Notes: generated by a model not told the origin, from the letters alone. 64,000 bases of DNA from Enterococcus raffinosus (GCF_001886185.1 NZ_JXLA01000009.1:1-64000), one strand, 5' to 3'; counted from the stretch's first letter, positions 46,060-53,774 are shown. Numbers and translations: made by a program.

Positions 46060-47051
46060 CTAGAAAACAGCGAATTGATTTTGTTCATTTGTTAGGAGAT
46101 TTATTGGAAAACGGATTTAGCTTGCAGCAGGCTTTTGACTTTTTCAGCAATGCGAATCTCTTTAGAACGACGATTTTAGAGAGTATTCAGACTGATCTAA
46201 ACAAAGGGGAAAGTCTGGCAAAGAGCTTTGCACGATTAGACTATTCGAATGACCAGCTTTTACAAATTGAACTGGCCGATTCGCATGGCAACCTGTCTCA
46301 GACGCTATTAGGTATTGCAAGCCAGATGAAACTCATGCAGCGTCAACGAGAAAATTTTCTTAAAGCAGTTTCTTATCCCGTTCTTTTACTTCTTTTTTTA
46401 CTGGTTATTTTGTTAGGAATGCGTTTTTTCCTATTACCGCAATTACTGGCTGGTGGGATGATCAAACCGGATGATTTTTCAGTTCAATTGATTACAGCAG
46501 TGCCTTTCATTGGACTAGGAATATTGCTTTTTTTGTTACTATTACTTTTTTGTTGGCATTATTTTGGTAAAAGATATACATACTTAGCTCGGTTTCGTTA
46601 TCTAGCTAGAATTCCTTTAATTGGAACCCTATTCAGCAACTATTATTCAGCTTATTTCGCCTTAGAGTGGGGAAAATTATTTCAGCAAGGGTTGGAATTG
46701 AATCAAATCATTGACTGCTTGTTAGCAATTGATGGCAACTCTTTGATGCAGGAATTGGCTGGTGATTTAAAAGTTCGTCTAGCTCAAGGGAATGCTTTAG
46801 CGGAGGAATTACGAAAGTATCCTTTTCTAACCAAGGAATTTAGTCGAATCGTTTTTCAAGGAGAAGCTCGAGGAAACTTAGGAAAAGAATTATTGACATA
46901 CAGTCAACTAGTTTGGCGCCGTTTTTTCAATCAGCTAGAGTTTATGTGTTCCTGGTTGCAGCCGTTTGTTTTTTTACTTGTCGCATTATTGATTATCAGC
47001 TTGTATTTGACGATGCTCTTGCCAATGACAAATTTGGAGGGAATCTTGTGA
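46038..47051 (+). CDS. comGB: Competence pilus membrane platform ComGB
   Basis: A 337-residue GspF-family inner-membrane protein with two T2SSF domains and three to four membrane segments (SYPVLLLLFLLVILLGM; FVFLLVALLIISLYLTM). It overlaps comGA by 22 bp and comGC by 4 bp (GTGA). The start is ATG 46038 after GGAGGAAGGG. Confidence 0.93.
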   Translation: MRRRTKLTRKQRIDFVHLLGDLLENGFSLQQAFDFFSNANLFRTTILESIQTDLNKGESLAKSFARLDYSNDQLLQIELADSHGNLSQTLLGIASQMKLMQRQRENFLKAVSYPVLLLLFLLVILLGMRFFLLPQLLAGGMIKPDDFSVQLITAVPFIGLGILLFLLLLLFCWHYFGKRYTYLARFRYLARIPLIGTLFSNYYSAYFALEWGKLFQQGLELNQIIDCLLAIDGNSLMQELAGDLKVRLAQGNALAEELRKYPFLTKEFSRIVFQGEARGNLGKELLTYSQLVWRRFFNQLEFMCSWLQPFVFLLVALLIISLYLTMLLPMTNLEGIL

Positions 47052-47317
47052 AGAAAAAAGTTTCTGGCTTTACATTAATAGAAATGCTAGTTGTTCTTTT
47101 CGTAATCAGCTTATTGTTGCTGCTTTTTGTACCAAAGCTGATCAATCAAAAAGACAGTGCCACAAAGAAAAGTGATGCGGCTATTGCAAAAGTTGTCGAA
47201 ACTCAGATTGAGGTTTTTGAGTTGGATCATGGTAGAACACCGAGCAAACAAGAATTAATTGATCAGGGCTATGTTAAGGAGAAGCAATATGAAGCCTATG
47301 AACGCAATAAAGAATAG
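47048..47317 (+). CDS. comGC: Major competence pilin ComGC
   Basis: An 89-residue class 3 pilin precursor. The prepilin cleavage site is SG|FTLIEMLVVL, with Glu at position +5 of the mature protein, followed by the hydrophobic helix. GTG 47048 overlaps the comGB stop. It has the normal small size. Confidence 0.94.
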   Translation: MKKKVSGFTLIEMLVVLFVISLLLLLFVPKLINQKDSATKKSDAAIAKVVETQIEVFELDHGRTPSKQELIDQGYVKEKQYEAYERNKE

Positions 47318-47756
47318 TAGTGAGAGTGGCTTTACACTTTTTGAAACGTTGCTCGTTTTATTCTTGGTTTGCAGTTTTGTTTTATTACCAACAATTGCGC
47401 TTAAAAGTTGGCAGTCTCAGTTGGAGAAGAAGTTCTTCTACTACCAATTTGAGAAATCAATTTTACATTTACAACAAGTGGCTATTACTGACCATCGCGG
47501 CACTCGAATTGAGCTTCATAAGGACCAACAGAGGATCATATTTTATACGATTCATACAGAGCTGCCGTGGAAACGGCTTAATGTACCGGACGCTATTCAA
47601 TTAGAAAGTAGGGACACAATCTTTTTCAGTGCAGGAAAAGGAAATATTTCAACAGATCAGCCGGGAAACGGAAATATTCCTAAAGTAGTCTTTTATGATA
47701 ATGGTCAAATTATCTATCAATTCCAAATGGGAAGTGGTCGTTTTGAAAGGAAATAA
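47289..47756 (+). CDS. comGD: Minor pseudopilin ComGD
   Basis: A 155-residue pseudopilin with cleavage motif SG|FTLFETLLVLF near residue 14. It overlaps comGC by 29 bp; AAGGAG lies five bases before ATG 47289. It is the expected fourth gene of the comG operon. Confidence 0.9.
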   Translation: MKPMNAIKNSSESGFTLFETLLVLFLVCSFVLLPTIALKSWQSQLEKKFFYYQFEKSILHLQQVAITDHRGTRIELHKDQQRIIFYTIHTELPWKRLNVPDAIQLESRDTIFFSAGKGNISTDQPGNGNIPKVVFYDNGQIIYQFQMGSGRFERK

Positions 47757-48015
47757 TGGATATATCTTGTTAGAAAGTCTAATCAGTCTGGCGGTTTTGA
47801 TCATTATTGTTTCGAGTTATGTAGAAGTAACGGTGAAGATGCAGAAGGACAGCCAACAACGTCTAAGCAGTATCTCAAATTATCGTGATCTTTATAATGA
47901 GACTCGACGGTGTCGTTTGCATTCTGTTTCTCCGGTCGAACCGCAGATAGAAGTTTCTTTAGAGCAAGGTCGAGCATCAAACCGGCAAGGAGGCATTCTG
48001 ATTGTCAAAAAATAG
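47743..48015 (+). CDS. comGE: Minor pseudopilin ComGE
   Basis: About 90 residues, with N-terminal NNG|YILLESLISLAV. The start is inferred as TTG 47743, where GGGAAG lies upstream at good spacing; no ATG gives a sensible leader. It overlaps comGD by 14 bp. Confidence 0.8.
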   Translation: MKGNNGYILLESLISLAVLIIIVSSYVEVTVKMQKDSQQRLSSISNYRDLYNETRRCRLHSVSPVEPQIEVSLEQGRASNRQGGILIVKK

Positions 48016-48424
48016 TGGTTTTACCTTGCTTGAAAGTTTAGTCGCTCTATTAATGCTGAGCGGAATTCTTTTGCTGCTCTCAGGTCTAATTCAGCATGCC
48101 CATAAAATGGAGCGAGCTATGAGTGGTTATCATCAATTAGAATGGGAAATTTTCTTGATTCAGTTGGATAATGAGTTGAGCGAGGTGAATTATATCGGGA
48201 CTACGCAGACTGAAATTTCAACTGAAATAGAAGATAAGGGAAGAGTGGTTCCATTGGTCATAAAAAAAGTAAATAGAAGAATTATTAAAAGACAGTCTGG
48301 TGGGAATCAGCCATTATTGACGGGAGTGGATCAATTTGTATGCCAAGAAAAAAATCATGGAGTGGATTTTATCGTTACCTTTACTGATGGGAAAAAGAAA
48401 GAAGGAACATGGATCTTTGAATAG
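48002..48424 (+). CDS. comGF: Minor pseudopilin ComGF
   Basis: A 140-residue protein with NSG|FTLLESLVALLML at its N terminus. The TTG start at 48002 follows GGAGG (47988-47992) and overlaps comGE by 14 bp. Confidence 0.87.
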   Translation: MSKNSGFTLLESLVALLMLSGILLLLSGLIQHAHKMERAMSGYHQLEWEIFLIQLDNELSEVNYIGTTQTEISTEIEDKGRVVPLVIKKVNRRIIKRQSGGNQPLLTGVDQFVCQEKNHGVDFIVTFTDGKKKEGTWIFE

Positions 48425-48737
48425 CCAAGGCGGAATACTGTTATCCGTACTGTTGGCTATTTTTTTGTTTAGTTTTTTATTGATGAATATGGTAACCAGT
48501 TATCACCAAACGGTTGATTTGGCATCACGGACTGAGCAATTGTATCAAGCTAAAATTGCCAAGGAACTTTTTTTAGCTGAGTATCCTCAATTAACGTCAA
48601 AAAAAGGGACATGGGGGTTTAACAAAGGAGAGATAACTTATCAGAACGAACAAGATCGGGTAAAGATTACAGTGAAAATTAAAAAGAAAACATATCATTT
48701 TTATGAAAAAAATAGCACATCAAACTCCTCAGACTGA
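48417..48737 (+). CDS. comGG: ComGG-like protein
   Basis: About 106 residues from TTG 48417: NSQGGILLSVLLAIFLFSFLL, a membrane helix with a Gly just before it, then a basic C-terminal domain. It overlaps comGF by 8 bp. An ATG at 48387 is an alternative start without a good ribosome site. It is last in the comG operon, as in relatives. All seven comG frames are intact here. Confidence 0.8.
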   Translation: MNSQGGILLSVLLAIFLFSFLLMNMVTSYHQTVDLASRTEQLYQAKIAKELFLAEYPQLTSKKGTWGFNKGEITYQNEQDRVKITVKIKKKTYHFYEKNSTSNSSD

Positions 48738-48903
48738 TATAGCACGTGAGCTCATGCGAAAACGAGTGTTTTTATTGTAAAAGATACTTTTATATGGAAT
48801 TAGAAAATCAATGATAAAAGAAAGAAAGCGATTGATTAATTGGAACATGTCCGCTAAAATAGAACAGGTATCGTGAGTGTTATATTAGTTAGTGAGGTGC
48901 AAG

Positions 48904-49911
48904 ATGAATCCAGAGAAAATTGAGACAGCTTTTTCTTTGATGGAAGAAGCGATCATCGCATTGCAGCATTCACTAGGGACTTCTTTTTTTGACGCTTACA
49001 TCGAAAATACGGAGAACTTAGTTGACAATGCAAAAGTACGTGTGCTTGATCAACAGCCAGACGAAGCTACTGTGAAAAAGGTAGAGGCACTCTATCAGGA
49101 ATTATTAGCTTTAGAGTTAGAAAAAGAAGATTGGCGGAAATTGACACAATTAGTTTTACTAAAAGGATCGAAAACTGAAAGTCTACAGCCCAATCATCAA
49201 TTGACGCCTGATAGTATTGGCTTTTTATTTGTCTTTTTGATTGAACAATTGACGTTAAAAAAAGAACAGCCATTAGATATTTTAGATATTGCTGTCGGTA
49301 TGGGGAATCTATTACTGACAACAGTGATCAATTTGCAAGCGGCTAACTACACTGTCAAAGGAATCGGCGTGGATAACGACGAAACTTTATTGGCAATTGC
49401 GGCTTCAGACAGTCTTTTAATGGATGAAGAAATTCAATTATTCCACCAAGATAGTCTGCAAGACTTATTAGTTGATCCAGTTGATTATGTTATTGGCGAT
49501 TTACCTGTGGGGTATTATCCAAATGATCAGCAGGCTGAAAAATTTGCTACCCATTCTGAGAAGGAGCATAGTTATGCCCACCATCTTTTAATGGAGCAAG
49601 GAATGAAGTACGTGAAACCAGACGGCTTTGGTCTATTCTTAGTTCCTAGTAATTTCCTTGAGACTGAGCAGGGACCATTACTGCAAAAATGGTTGAAGGA
49701 TGATGTGCTGCTGCAGGGAATCATTCAATTGCCGGATGAATTATTTAAGTCTGAACATTCGCGTAAGAGTATTTTACTACTGCAGAAAAAAGGTGAGACT
49801 GCTCAGCAGGCGGAAAAAGTTTTGCTGGTTCACTTACCATCCTTAAAAGATCCAGCACAAGTAACAGAATTCTTCAAAAAATTCGAGGACTGGAAGTCTT
49901 CTAATTTATAA
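48904..49911 (+). CDS. Class I SAM-dependent methyltransferase (YtxK-type)
   Basis: A 335-residue N6-adenine-type methylase fold. Motif I is LDIAVGMGNLLLT and motif IV is VIGDLPVGYYP in place of the usual NPPF/Y, so target and activity are uncertain. C-terminal KSILLLQKKG is typical. It regularly stands between comG and ackA in Lactobacillales. ATG 48904 follows GTGAGGTGC. Confidence 0.88.
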   Translation: MNPEKIETAFSLMEEAIIALQHSLGTSFFDAYIENTENLVDNAKVRVLDQQPDEATVKKVEALYQELLALELEKEDWRKLTQLVLLKGSKTESLQPNHQLTPDSIGFLFVFLIEQLTLKKEQPLDILDIAVGMGNLLLTTVINLQAANYTVKGIGVDNDETLLAIAASDSLLMDEEIQLFHQDSLQDLLVDPVDYVIGDLPVGYYPNDQQAEKFATHSEKEHSYAHHLLMEQGMKYVKPDGFGLFLVPSNFLETEQGPLLQKWLKDDVLLQGIIQLPDELFKSEHSRKSILLLQKKGETAQQAEKVLLVHLPSLKDPAQVTEFFKKFEDWKSSNL

Positions 49912-49959
49912 AACTGCTCAAAAGAGCGGACAGCAATTCAATTATAAAGGAGAGTAAAA

Positions 49960-51156
49960 ATGTCAAAAACAATTGCAATCAATGCAGGTAGTTCAAGTTT
50001 GAAATGGCAGCTTTATCAAATGCCTGAGGAATCAGTAATCGCAAAAGGAATCGTTGAACGGATTGGTTTGAACGATTCAATCTTTACAATTAAATATGGC
50101 GATGGACAAAAATTTGAACAAATTTTAGATATCAAAGACCATGAAGTTGCGGTTCAAATGTTATTAGATCAATTAATTGAACTTAAAATCATTGCATCAT
50201 TTGATGAAATCACTGGCGTTGGGCACCGCGTGGTAGCTGGCGGCGAATACTTCAAAGATTCTGTTTTAATCGATGATGATGTTTTAGCCAAAATTGAAGA
50301 GTTAAGTGAATTTGCACCACTGCATAATCCAGCAAATGCCATGGGAATCAAAGCTTTCCGTCATATTTTACCAAATGTAACGAGTGTGGCTGTTTTTGAT
50401 ACTTCTTTCCATGCAACAATGCCGGCAACAAATTATTTATATAGTATTCCCAAAGAGTATTATGATAAATACTCTGCTCGTAAATATGGTTTCCACGGAA
50501 CAAGTCATCGTTACGTTTCCGAACGTGCAGCTGAATTGCTTGGCAAACCTATCGAAGAAACGAAGATCATCACTGCACATATCGGTAATGGCGGATCAGT
50601 AACTGCTGTTGAAGGTGGAAAATCAGTGGACACTTCAATGGGCTTCACACCTTTAGCAGGTTTGACAATGGGAACTCGTGCAGGAGATATCGATGCTTCG
50701 CTACTTCCATACTTAATGGAAAAAGCAGGAATTAAAGACATCAACGAAATGATTGATGTGTTAAATAAAAAGTCAGGTGTTTTAGGACTAACTGGTATCT
50801 CAAGTGATATGCGTGATATCGAGAACGGAGCAGATGAAGGCAATGAAGAAGCTATTCTAGCCTTAGATATTTATTGTGATCGCATCCGTAAGTATATTGC
50901 TCAATATATTTCAGTAATGAACGGTGTTGATGCTATTGTCTTCACAGCCGGTGTTGGTGAAAATGCTGATCCTGTTCGCCGCATGGTTTTAGAAAAAATG
51001 ACTTGGTTCGGCATTGAAATCGATGAAGAAATCAATAAGAGCATCCACGGAAAAGAAGCAGAACTTTCAACAAAGGATTCTCGTGTGAAGGTTTATGTGA
51101 TTCCAACAGATGAAGAAGTTATGATCGCTCGTGATGTTGAGCGTTTAGGGAAATAG
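49960..51156 (+). CDS. ackA: Acetate kinase
   Basis: AckA makes ATP and acetate from acetyl phosphate. Family signatures are [15 protein letters not shown] at the N terminus, [14 protein letters not shown] (near 172-185) and [13 protein letters not shown]. At 398 residues it is normal. It follows the comG/methyltransferase block as in other enterococci, so it is the housekeeping copy; it also lies next to the pdu genes and can use propionyl phosphate, which could serve the PduW step. AAAGGAGAG precedes the ATG. Confidence 0.96.
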   Translation: MSKTIAINAGSSSLKWQLYQMPEESVIAKGIVERIGLNDSIFTIKYGDGQKFEQILDIKDHEVAVQMLLDQLIELKIIASFDEITGVGHRVVAGGEYFKDSVLIDDDVLAKIEELSEFAPLHNPANAMGIKAFRHILPNVTSVAVFDTSFHATMPATNYLYSIPKEYYDKYSARKYGFHGTSHRYVSERAAELLGKPIEETKIITAHIGNGGSVTAVEGGKSVDTSMGFTPLAGLTMGTRAGDIDASLLPYLMEKAGIKDINEMIDVLNKKSGVLGLTGISSDMRDIENGADEGNEEAILALDIYCDRIRKYIAQYISVMNGVDAIVFTAGVGENADPVRRMVLEKMTWFGIEIDEEINKSIHGKEAELSTKDSRVKVYVIPTDEEVMIARDVERLGK

Positions 51157-51160
51157 TTTG

Positions 51161-51196
51161 TTAAGCCTTTGTCTTCTGGAGACAAAGGCTTTTTTA
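51161..51196 (+). terminator. Intrinsic terminator
   Basis: AGCCTTTGTC pairs with GACAAAGGCT, followed by a T-run, after ackA. Confidence 0.85.
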
Positions 51197-51230
51197 GTCA
51201 TTGTTGTGTAAGAAATCCGAAGGCATAATT

Positions 51231-51263
51231 TTGTTGTATTAGAACAAAACTATGCTATTTTTT
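51231..51263 (+). promoter_or_regulatory. Candidate PocR-dependent promoter of pduUV
   Basis: ACAAAACTATGCTATTTTTT (51244-51263) matches 18 of 20 bases of a motif upstream of the main pdu operon (53585-53604). TTGTTG (51231) and TGCTAT (51253) could be weak -35 and -10 hexamers 16 bp apart, as expected of an activator-dependent promoter. No other pair of sites in this region is shared. Confidence 0.5.
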
Positions 51264-51300
51264 TATGCTAAACTTTTTTATGAAAGTGAGAGTGACTGTC

Positions 51301-51651
51301 ATGAGTGAGAAAAGAAATATTGAACGTTCTATTCAAGAATATGTTCCCGGGAAACAGGTCACGCTTGCTCATTTGATTCCACATGCCAATCAAGAAGTTT
51401 TTGAAAAGCTTGGTCTTGAACATACTGGTGATGCGATTGGTATTTTAACCATTACACCAAGTGAAGCGTCAATTATTGGTGCGGACATTGCTAAAAAATC
51501 AGGAAATGTATCGATTGGTTTTATGGATCGTTTTAGCGGAGCAGTCGTGATTATCGGTGAAGTGTCCTCTGTAGAATTTGCCCTAAAGCAGGTAACGAAT
51601 TCACTCGCAACAATTTTAGATTTTGACGTTGCAGAAATTACTAGGACATAA
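51301..51651 (+). CDS. pduU: Microcompartment shell protein PduU
   Basis: A 116-residue circularly permuted BMC-domain protein of the PduU/EutS type, exactly the length of Salmonella PduU. The N-terminal [19 protein letters not shown] forms the beta-barrel cap, followed by the BMC core ([20 protein letters not shown]). ATG 51301 is chosen over the long frame start because GTGAGAGTGA lies just upstream. It is paired with pduV and separated from the main operon by pocR. Confidence 0.92.
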   Translation: MSEKRNIERSIQEYVPGKQVTLAHLIPHANQEVFEKLGLEHTGDAIGILTITPSEASIIGADIAKKSGNVSIGFMDRFSGAVVIIGEVSSVEFALKQVTNSLATILDFDVAEITRT

Positions 51652-51654
51652 CGG

Positions 51655-52095
51655 ATGAAGCGAGTTATATTTATAGGTGAGACTGGCTCGGGGAAAACAA
51701 CCCTGATGCAAATTCTTAATGAATGGGAAATCAAATATCATAAAACACAACAGGTCTATTTTACAGATAATGTGATCGATACACCGGGTGAGTTTATGGA
51801 AAATCGTTTCTATTACAATGCTTTGGTGAGCTCCGCTGTCGGTGCGGATTGCATTGCTATTGTTCAAAGTATTACGAGTAAACAAAATTATTTTCCACCT
51901 TGTTTTTCTTCACGTTTTACAAAACCGATGATTGGAATTATTACGAAAACAGATATAGAGCATAGTCAAGAGGAATTTGATATAGCGCAAAAAAGACTTC
52001 GGTTAGCTGGAGCAAAAAAAGTTTTTTCCTTATCTGCAGTTAATCAAGAAGGAATCTCAAGTTTGAAAGAGTTCTTATTAACGAATGGATTTTGA
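51655..52095 (+). CDS. pduV: PduV/EutP-family GTPase-like protein
   Basis: A 146-residue P-loop protein: Walker A FIGETGSGKTTL, switch region VIDTPGEF, and the NKxD-like ITKTDI. The family associates with the shell surface and may help position microcompartments. It starts 3 bp after pduU. Its stop codon overlaps the -35 of the riboswitch promoter. Confidence 0.9.
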   Translation: MKRVIFIGETGSGKTTLMQILNEWEIKYHKTQQVYFTDNVIDTPGEFMENRFYYNALVSSAVGADCIAIVQSITSKQNYFPPCFSSRFTKPMIGIITKTDIEHSQEEFDIAQKRLRLAGAKKVFSLSAVNQEGISSLKEFLLTNGF

Positions 52096-52120
52096 CAACG
52101 CATACATTCTGAGTTATTAT
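52092..52120 (+). promoter_or_regulatory. Sigma-A promoter of the cobalamin riboswitch RNA
   Basis: TTGACA (52092-52097), 17-bp spacer, TATTAT (52115-52120). The -35 overlaps the pduV stop codon. Transcription would start near 52127, just before the riboswitch fold. Confidence 0.85.
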
Positions 52121-52126
52121 GTAGGC

Positions 52127-52300
52127 GGATAGAATTGAATAAGAGCATTTGGAACAGGGAACAAGGTGAGAATCCTTGGCAGACCCTTTCTACTGTATTG
52201 CGGACGACATCTCAATGAGCCACTTTCGGGAAGGCGAGATGAAGGATGATGCGAAGTCAGGATACCTGCCCACTTGCTGAGATAATTGTATTGGGAGAAT
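52127..52300 (+). promoter_or_regulatory. Cobalamin (B12) riboswitch
   Basis: Conserved cobalamin-riboswitch parts appear in order: ACAGGGAACAAGGTGAGAAT, the CCTTGGCAGACCC stretch, CTACTGTA (52191-52198), and the B12 box GAAGTCAGGATACCTGCC (52253-52270). A strong terminator follows 68 nt later. No gene lies on this strand downstream; the opposite strand carries pocR pointing toward it. The element therefore most likely controls an antisense RNA. Confidence 0.93.
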
Positions 52301-52337
52301 TATTTCACCATTAAAAGGGTCAGATCGACGTTTATTT

Positions 52338-52371
52338 GGTGAGGTGTCTTCCAGACACCTCACCTTTTTTT
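52338..52371 (+). terminator. Riboswitch expression platform terminator
   Basis: A perfect 12-bp stem GGTGAGGTGTCT/AGACACCTCACC with a TCC loop (52338-52364), followed by seven T. When cobalamin is bound it would stop the RNA before it reaches pocR. Confidence 0.92.
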
Positions 52372-52561
52372 CGAGTTTCACTTTTTGTAGTTTGTACAGC
52401 AAAAAAAGAAATCATTGATTTAGATTAAATTGTGGATAATGATGCTAGTGGAATCGCATGCGTAACGAAATAAGCTCATTTTTCCGGTTTTTGAAAAATG
52501 AATATCCTTAGGATTGTTTTCTTCAGTCCAATCCCTTTACACTGCGAAAAGCAGAACTCGC
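52371..52561. repeat. Dispersed repeat, copy C
   Basis: A decayed module 1 (TCGAGTTTCACTTTTTGTAG, 52371-52390) begins at the riboswitch terminator T-run. Module 2 AGTGGAATCGCATGCGTA is at 52447-52464, then a hairpin with arms CTCATTTTTC and GAAAAATGA. At the right end an inverted module 1 (CTGCGAAAAGCAGAACTCGC, 52542-52561) abuts the pocR terminator. The copy fills the whole gap between the riboswitch and pocR. Confidence 0.7.
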
Positions 52562-52587
52562 AAAAAAACAGCCGTAATTCGGCCGTT
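52562..52587 (-). terminator. Intrinsic terminator of pocR
   Basis: On the minus strand ACGGCC-GAATTA-CGGCTGT, followed by seven T. On the plus strand only three T follow, so it should not stop an antisense transcript. Confidence 0.7.
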
Positions 52588-52596
52588 TATCAGGAG

Positions 52597-53492
52597 TTAT
52601 TTGATTTTTCGATAATTGACGGGTGTCATACCAACAAGTTCTTTGAATATTTTACAGAAGTAGCTAGTCTGAGAATAGCCGATATTTTGAGAAATAGACT
52701 TTATACTCAAGTTGGATTGAGTCAAAAGAACTTTCGCTTGTTCAATTCGTTGCTGATTTAAATAGGTGATAAAGCTGACGCCAATTTCTTTTTTGAATAA
52801 ACGGCTGAAATAAAATTGGCTTAAGTAAACATGATTAGCCACATCTTCAAGCGTTAAGTTGGTGGTTAAATTGGTATCAATATAAGAAATCGCCTTGCGA
52901 ATCTCATCATTTTTCGAATTGATTGTATTTTTTGTCTCTTTTTTGTTTGAATGAAAGTTAAACTTGATTTGTTCACGTGGGTCAGTGTCGTTAAAGTGGT
53001 AGTCGCCAATTGTTTTGAGCAGAGCAGCCGCAGATTCAATTTGAGTCGTATTAACAGTCTTGATTTTTTTCTAGCTTGACGTAATTCTGGGGAAGATTCC
53101 CAGTGAGTAACGATCGGGTGGATGCGAGTAAAGGAGTTCTCAGTGTCATCGTTCATCTCTACTTGACCAAATAATGCGAATCCAATCAATTGATTATTGC
53201 GAATAATAGGTAATGAGATATCTGTAAGTCCAGCATGGCAACGATAAATACAAGGGTTACCATTTTTTGAGGCTTCAAGGCCTCCAAATGCATCACATTT
53301 TTGGCAAAGAGATTTAAACTCTGGCTTCGAACGCATAATCTGACAAAAAGGGGAAAAGTTATACAGGTCAGAAGTTTCCTTTCCATGTATATCAACGAGG
53401 ACCGAGCCAAAATCTGCTGCTAGAGCGAAATCTTGGATTGTTTTGGAAAGTTGCAAGGAACTTTGCGAATTCAATGTACTGATATTTTCCAT
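52597..53492 (-). pseudogene. pocR: pocR: AraC-type pdu activator, frameshifted
   Basis: PocR activates pdu genes in response to propanediol. Residues 1-142 hold the PocR sensory domain with its cysteine set (FCQIMRSKPEFKSLCQKCDAF, PCIYRCHAGLTDI). After QARKK the frame is lost in a run of seven A (T at 53064-53070). Adding one A restores IKTVNTTQIESAAALLKTIG and joins the intact C-terminal AraC domain (HVYLSQFYFSRLFKKEIG, IGYSQTSYFCKIFKELVG) into one 298-residue protein. As read, the two parts are separate: 52866-53492, and a C-terminal frame whose first ATG is at 52842. It could be a true mutation, a slippage or phase-variable site, or a sequencing error. Confidence 0.88.
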
Positions 53493-53570
53493 GTAAGCGC
53501 CTCCTAGTCATCTATTATTCTACCAGAACACAAATTCAATTTAAATCGCGATAATACCAATAACATTATT

Positions 53571-53604
53571 TTGACTAGCAGAAGACAAAATTTTGCTATT
53601 TTTT
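53571..53604 (+). promoter_or_regulatory. Candidate PocR-dependent promoter of the main pdu operon
   Basis: TTGACT (53571-53576), 17-bp spacer and TGCTAT (53594-53599), with ACAAAATTTTGCTATTTTTT at 53585-53604 shared with the pduU promoter. A weak -10 and the conserved sequence suggest activator control. Confidence 0.5.
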
Positions 53605-53645
53605 GACCTTAATTGACTTCTTATTAAGGCTTGTTTGGCGTTGTC

Positions 53646-53673
53646 TTGACATAATGTGATGACAAAATATTAA
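53646..53673 (+). promoter_or_regulatory. Second promoter-like element in the pdu leader
   Basis: TTGACA, 16-bp spacer, TATTAA. It would start RNA about 15 nt before the inverted repeat at 53693. Confidence 0.4.
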
Positions 53674-53692
53674 TATTGCGAATAATCGGACT

Positions 53693-53724
53693 AAAAGATA
53701 GGACAAATTTGTTCTATCTTTTTT
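53693..53724 (+). terminator. Attenuator-like inverted repeat in the pdu leader
   Basis: AAAAGATAGGACAAA is followed at once by TTTGTTCTATCTTTT, a 15-bp inverted repeat with one G-U pair and a T-run at its end. It lies between both candidate promoters and pduA, so it would act as a leader terminator. Confidence 0.55.
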
Positions 53725-53739
53725 GTTTATCATAATAAA

Positions 53740-53753
53740 TGTAAGTGCTATCA
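53740..53753 (+). promoter_or_regulatory. cre-like site before pduA
   Basis: TGTAAGTGCTATCA matches the cre consensus except that the central CG reads TG. It lies 22 bp before the pduA start. Catabolite control of pdu would be expected, but the changed core makes this uncertain. Confidence 0.4.
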
Positions 53754-53774
53754 AAAAATTAGGAGGAATGTTTT

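Larger units (their letters stand above)
53493..53774 (+). promoter_or_regulatory. pocR-pduA divergent control region
   Basis: 282 bp without a gene. It holds the shared pdu promoter motif (53571-53604), a short inverted repeat CCTTAAT/ATTAAGG (53607-53629), a second promoter-like TTGACA-16-TATTAA (53646-53673), a terminator-like inverted repeat (53693-53724), a cre-like site (53740-53753) and the pduA ribosome site. This is an unusually loaded regulatory region. Confidence 0.75.

Noticed and set aside
52498-52761. An 87-codon plus-strand frame after the riboswitch that could be its target gene
   Set aside because: It begins inside the dispersed repeat, has no ribosome site and is simply the antisense of the pocR 3' end; its sequence has no family features.
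53186-53410. Minus-strand frame of 74 codons inside pocR
   Set aside because: It is an out-of-frame shadow of the PocR sensory domain.
53486-53500. TGTAAGCGCCTCCT as a cre site
   Set aside because: Only half of the palindrome matches, and the right half is the pocR ribosome site read in reverse.
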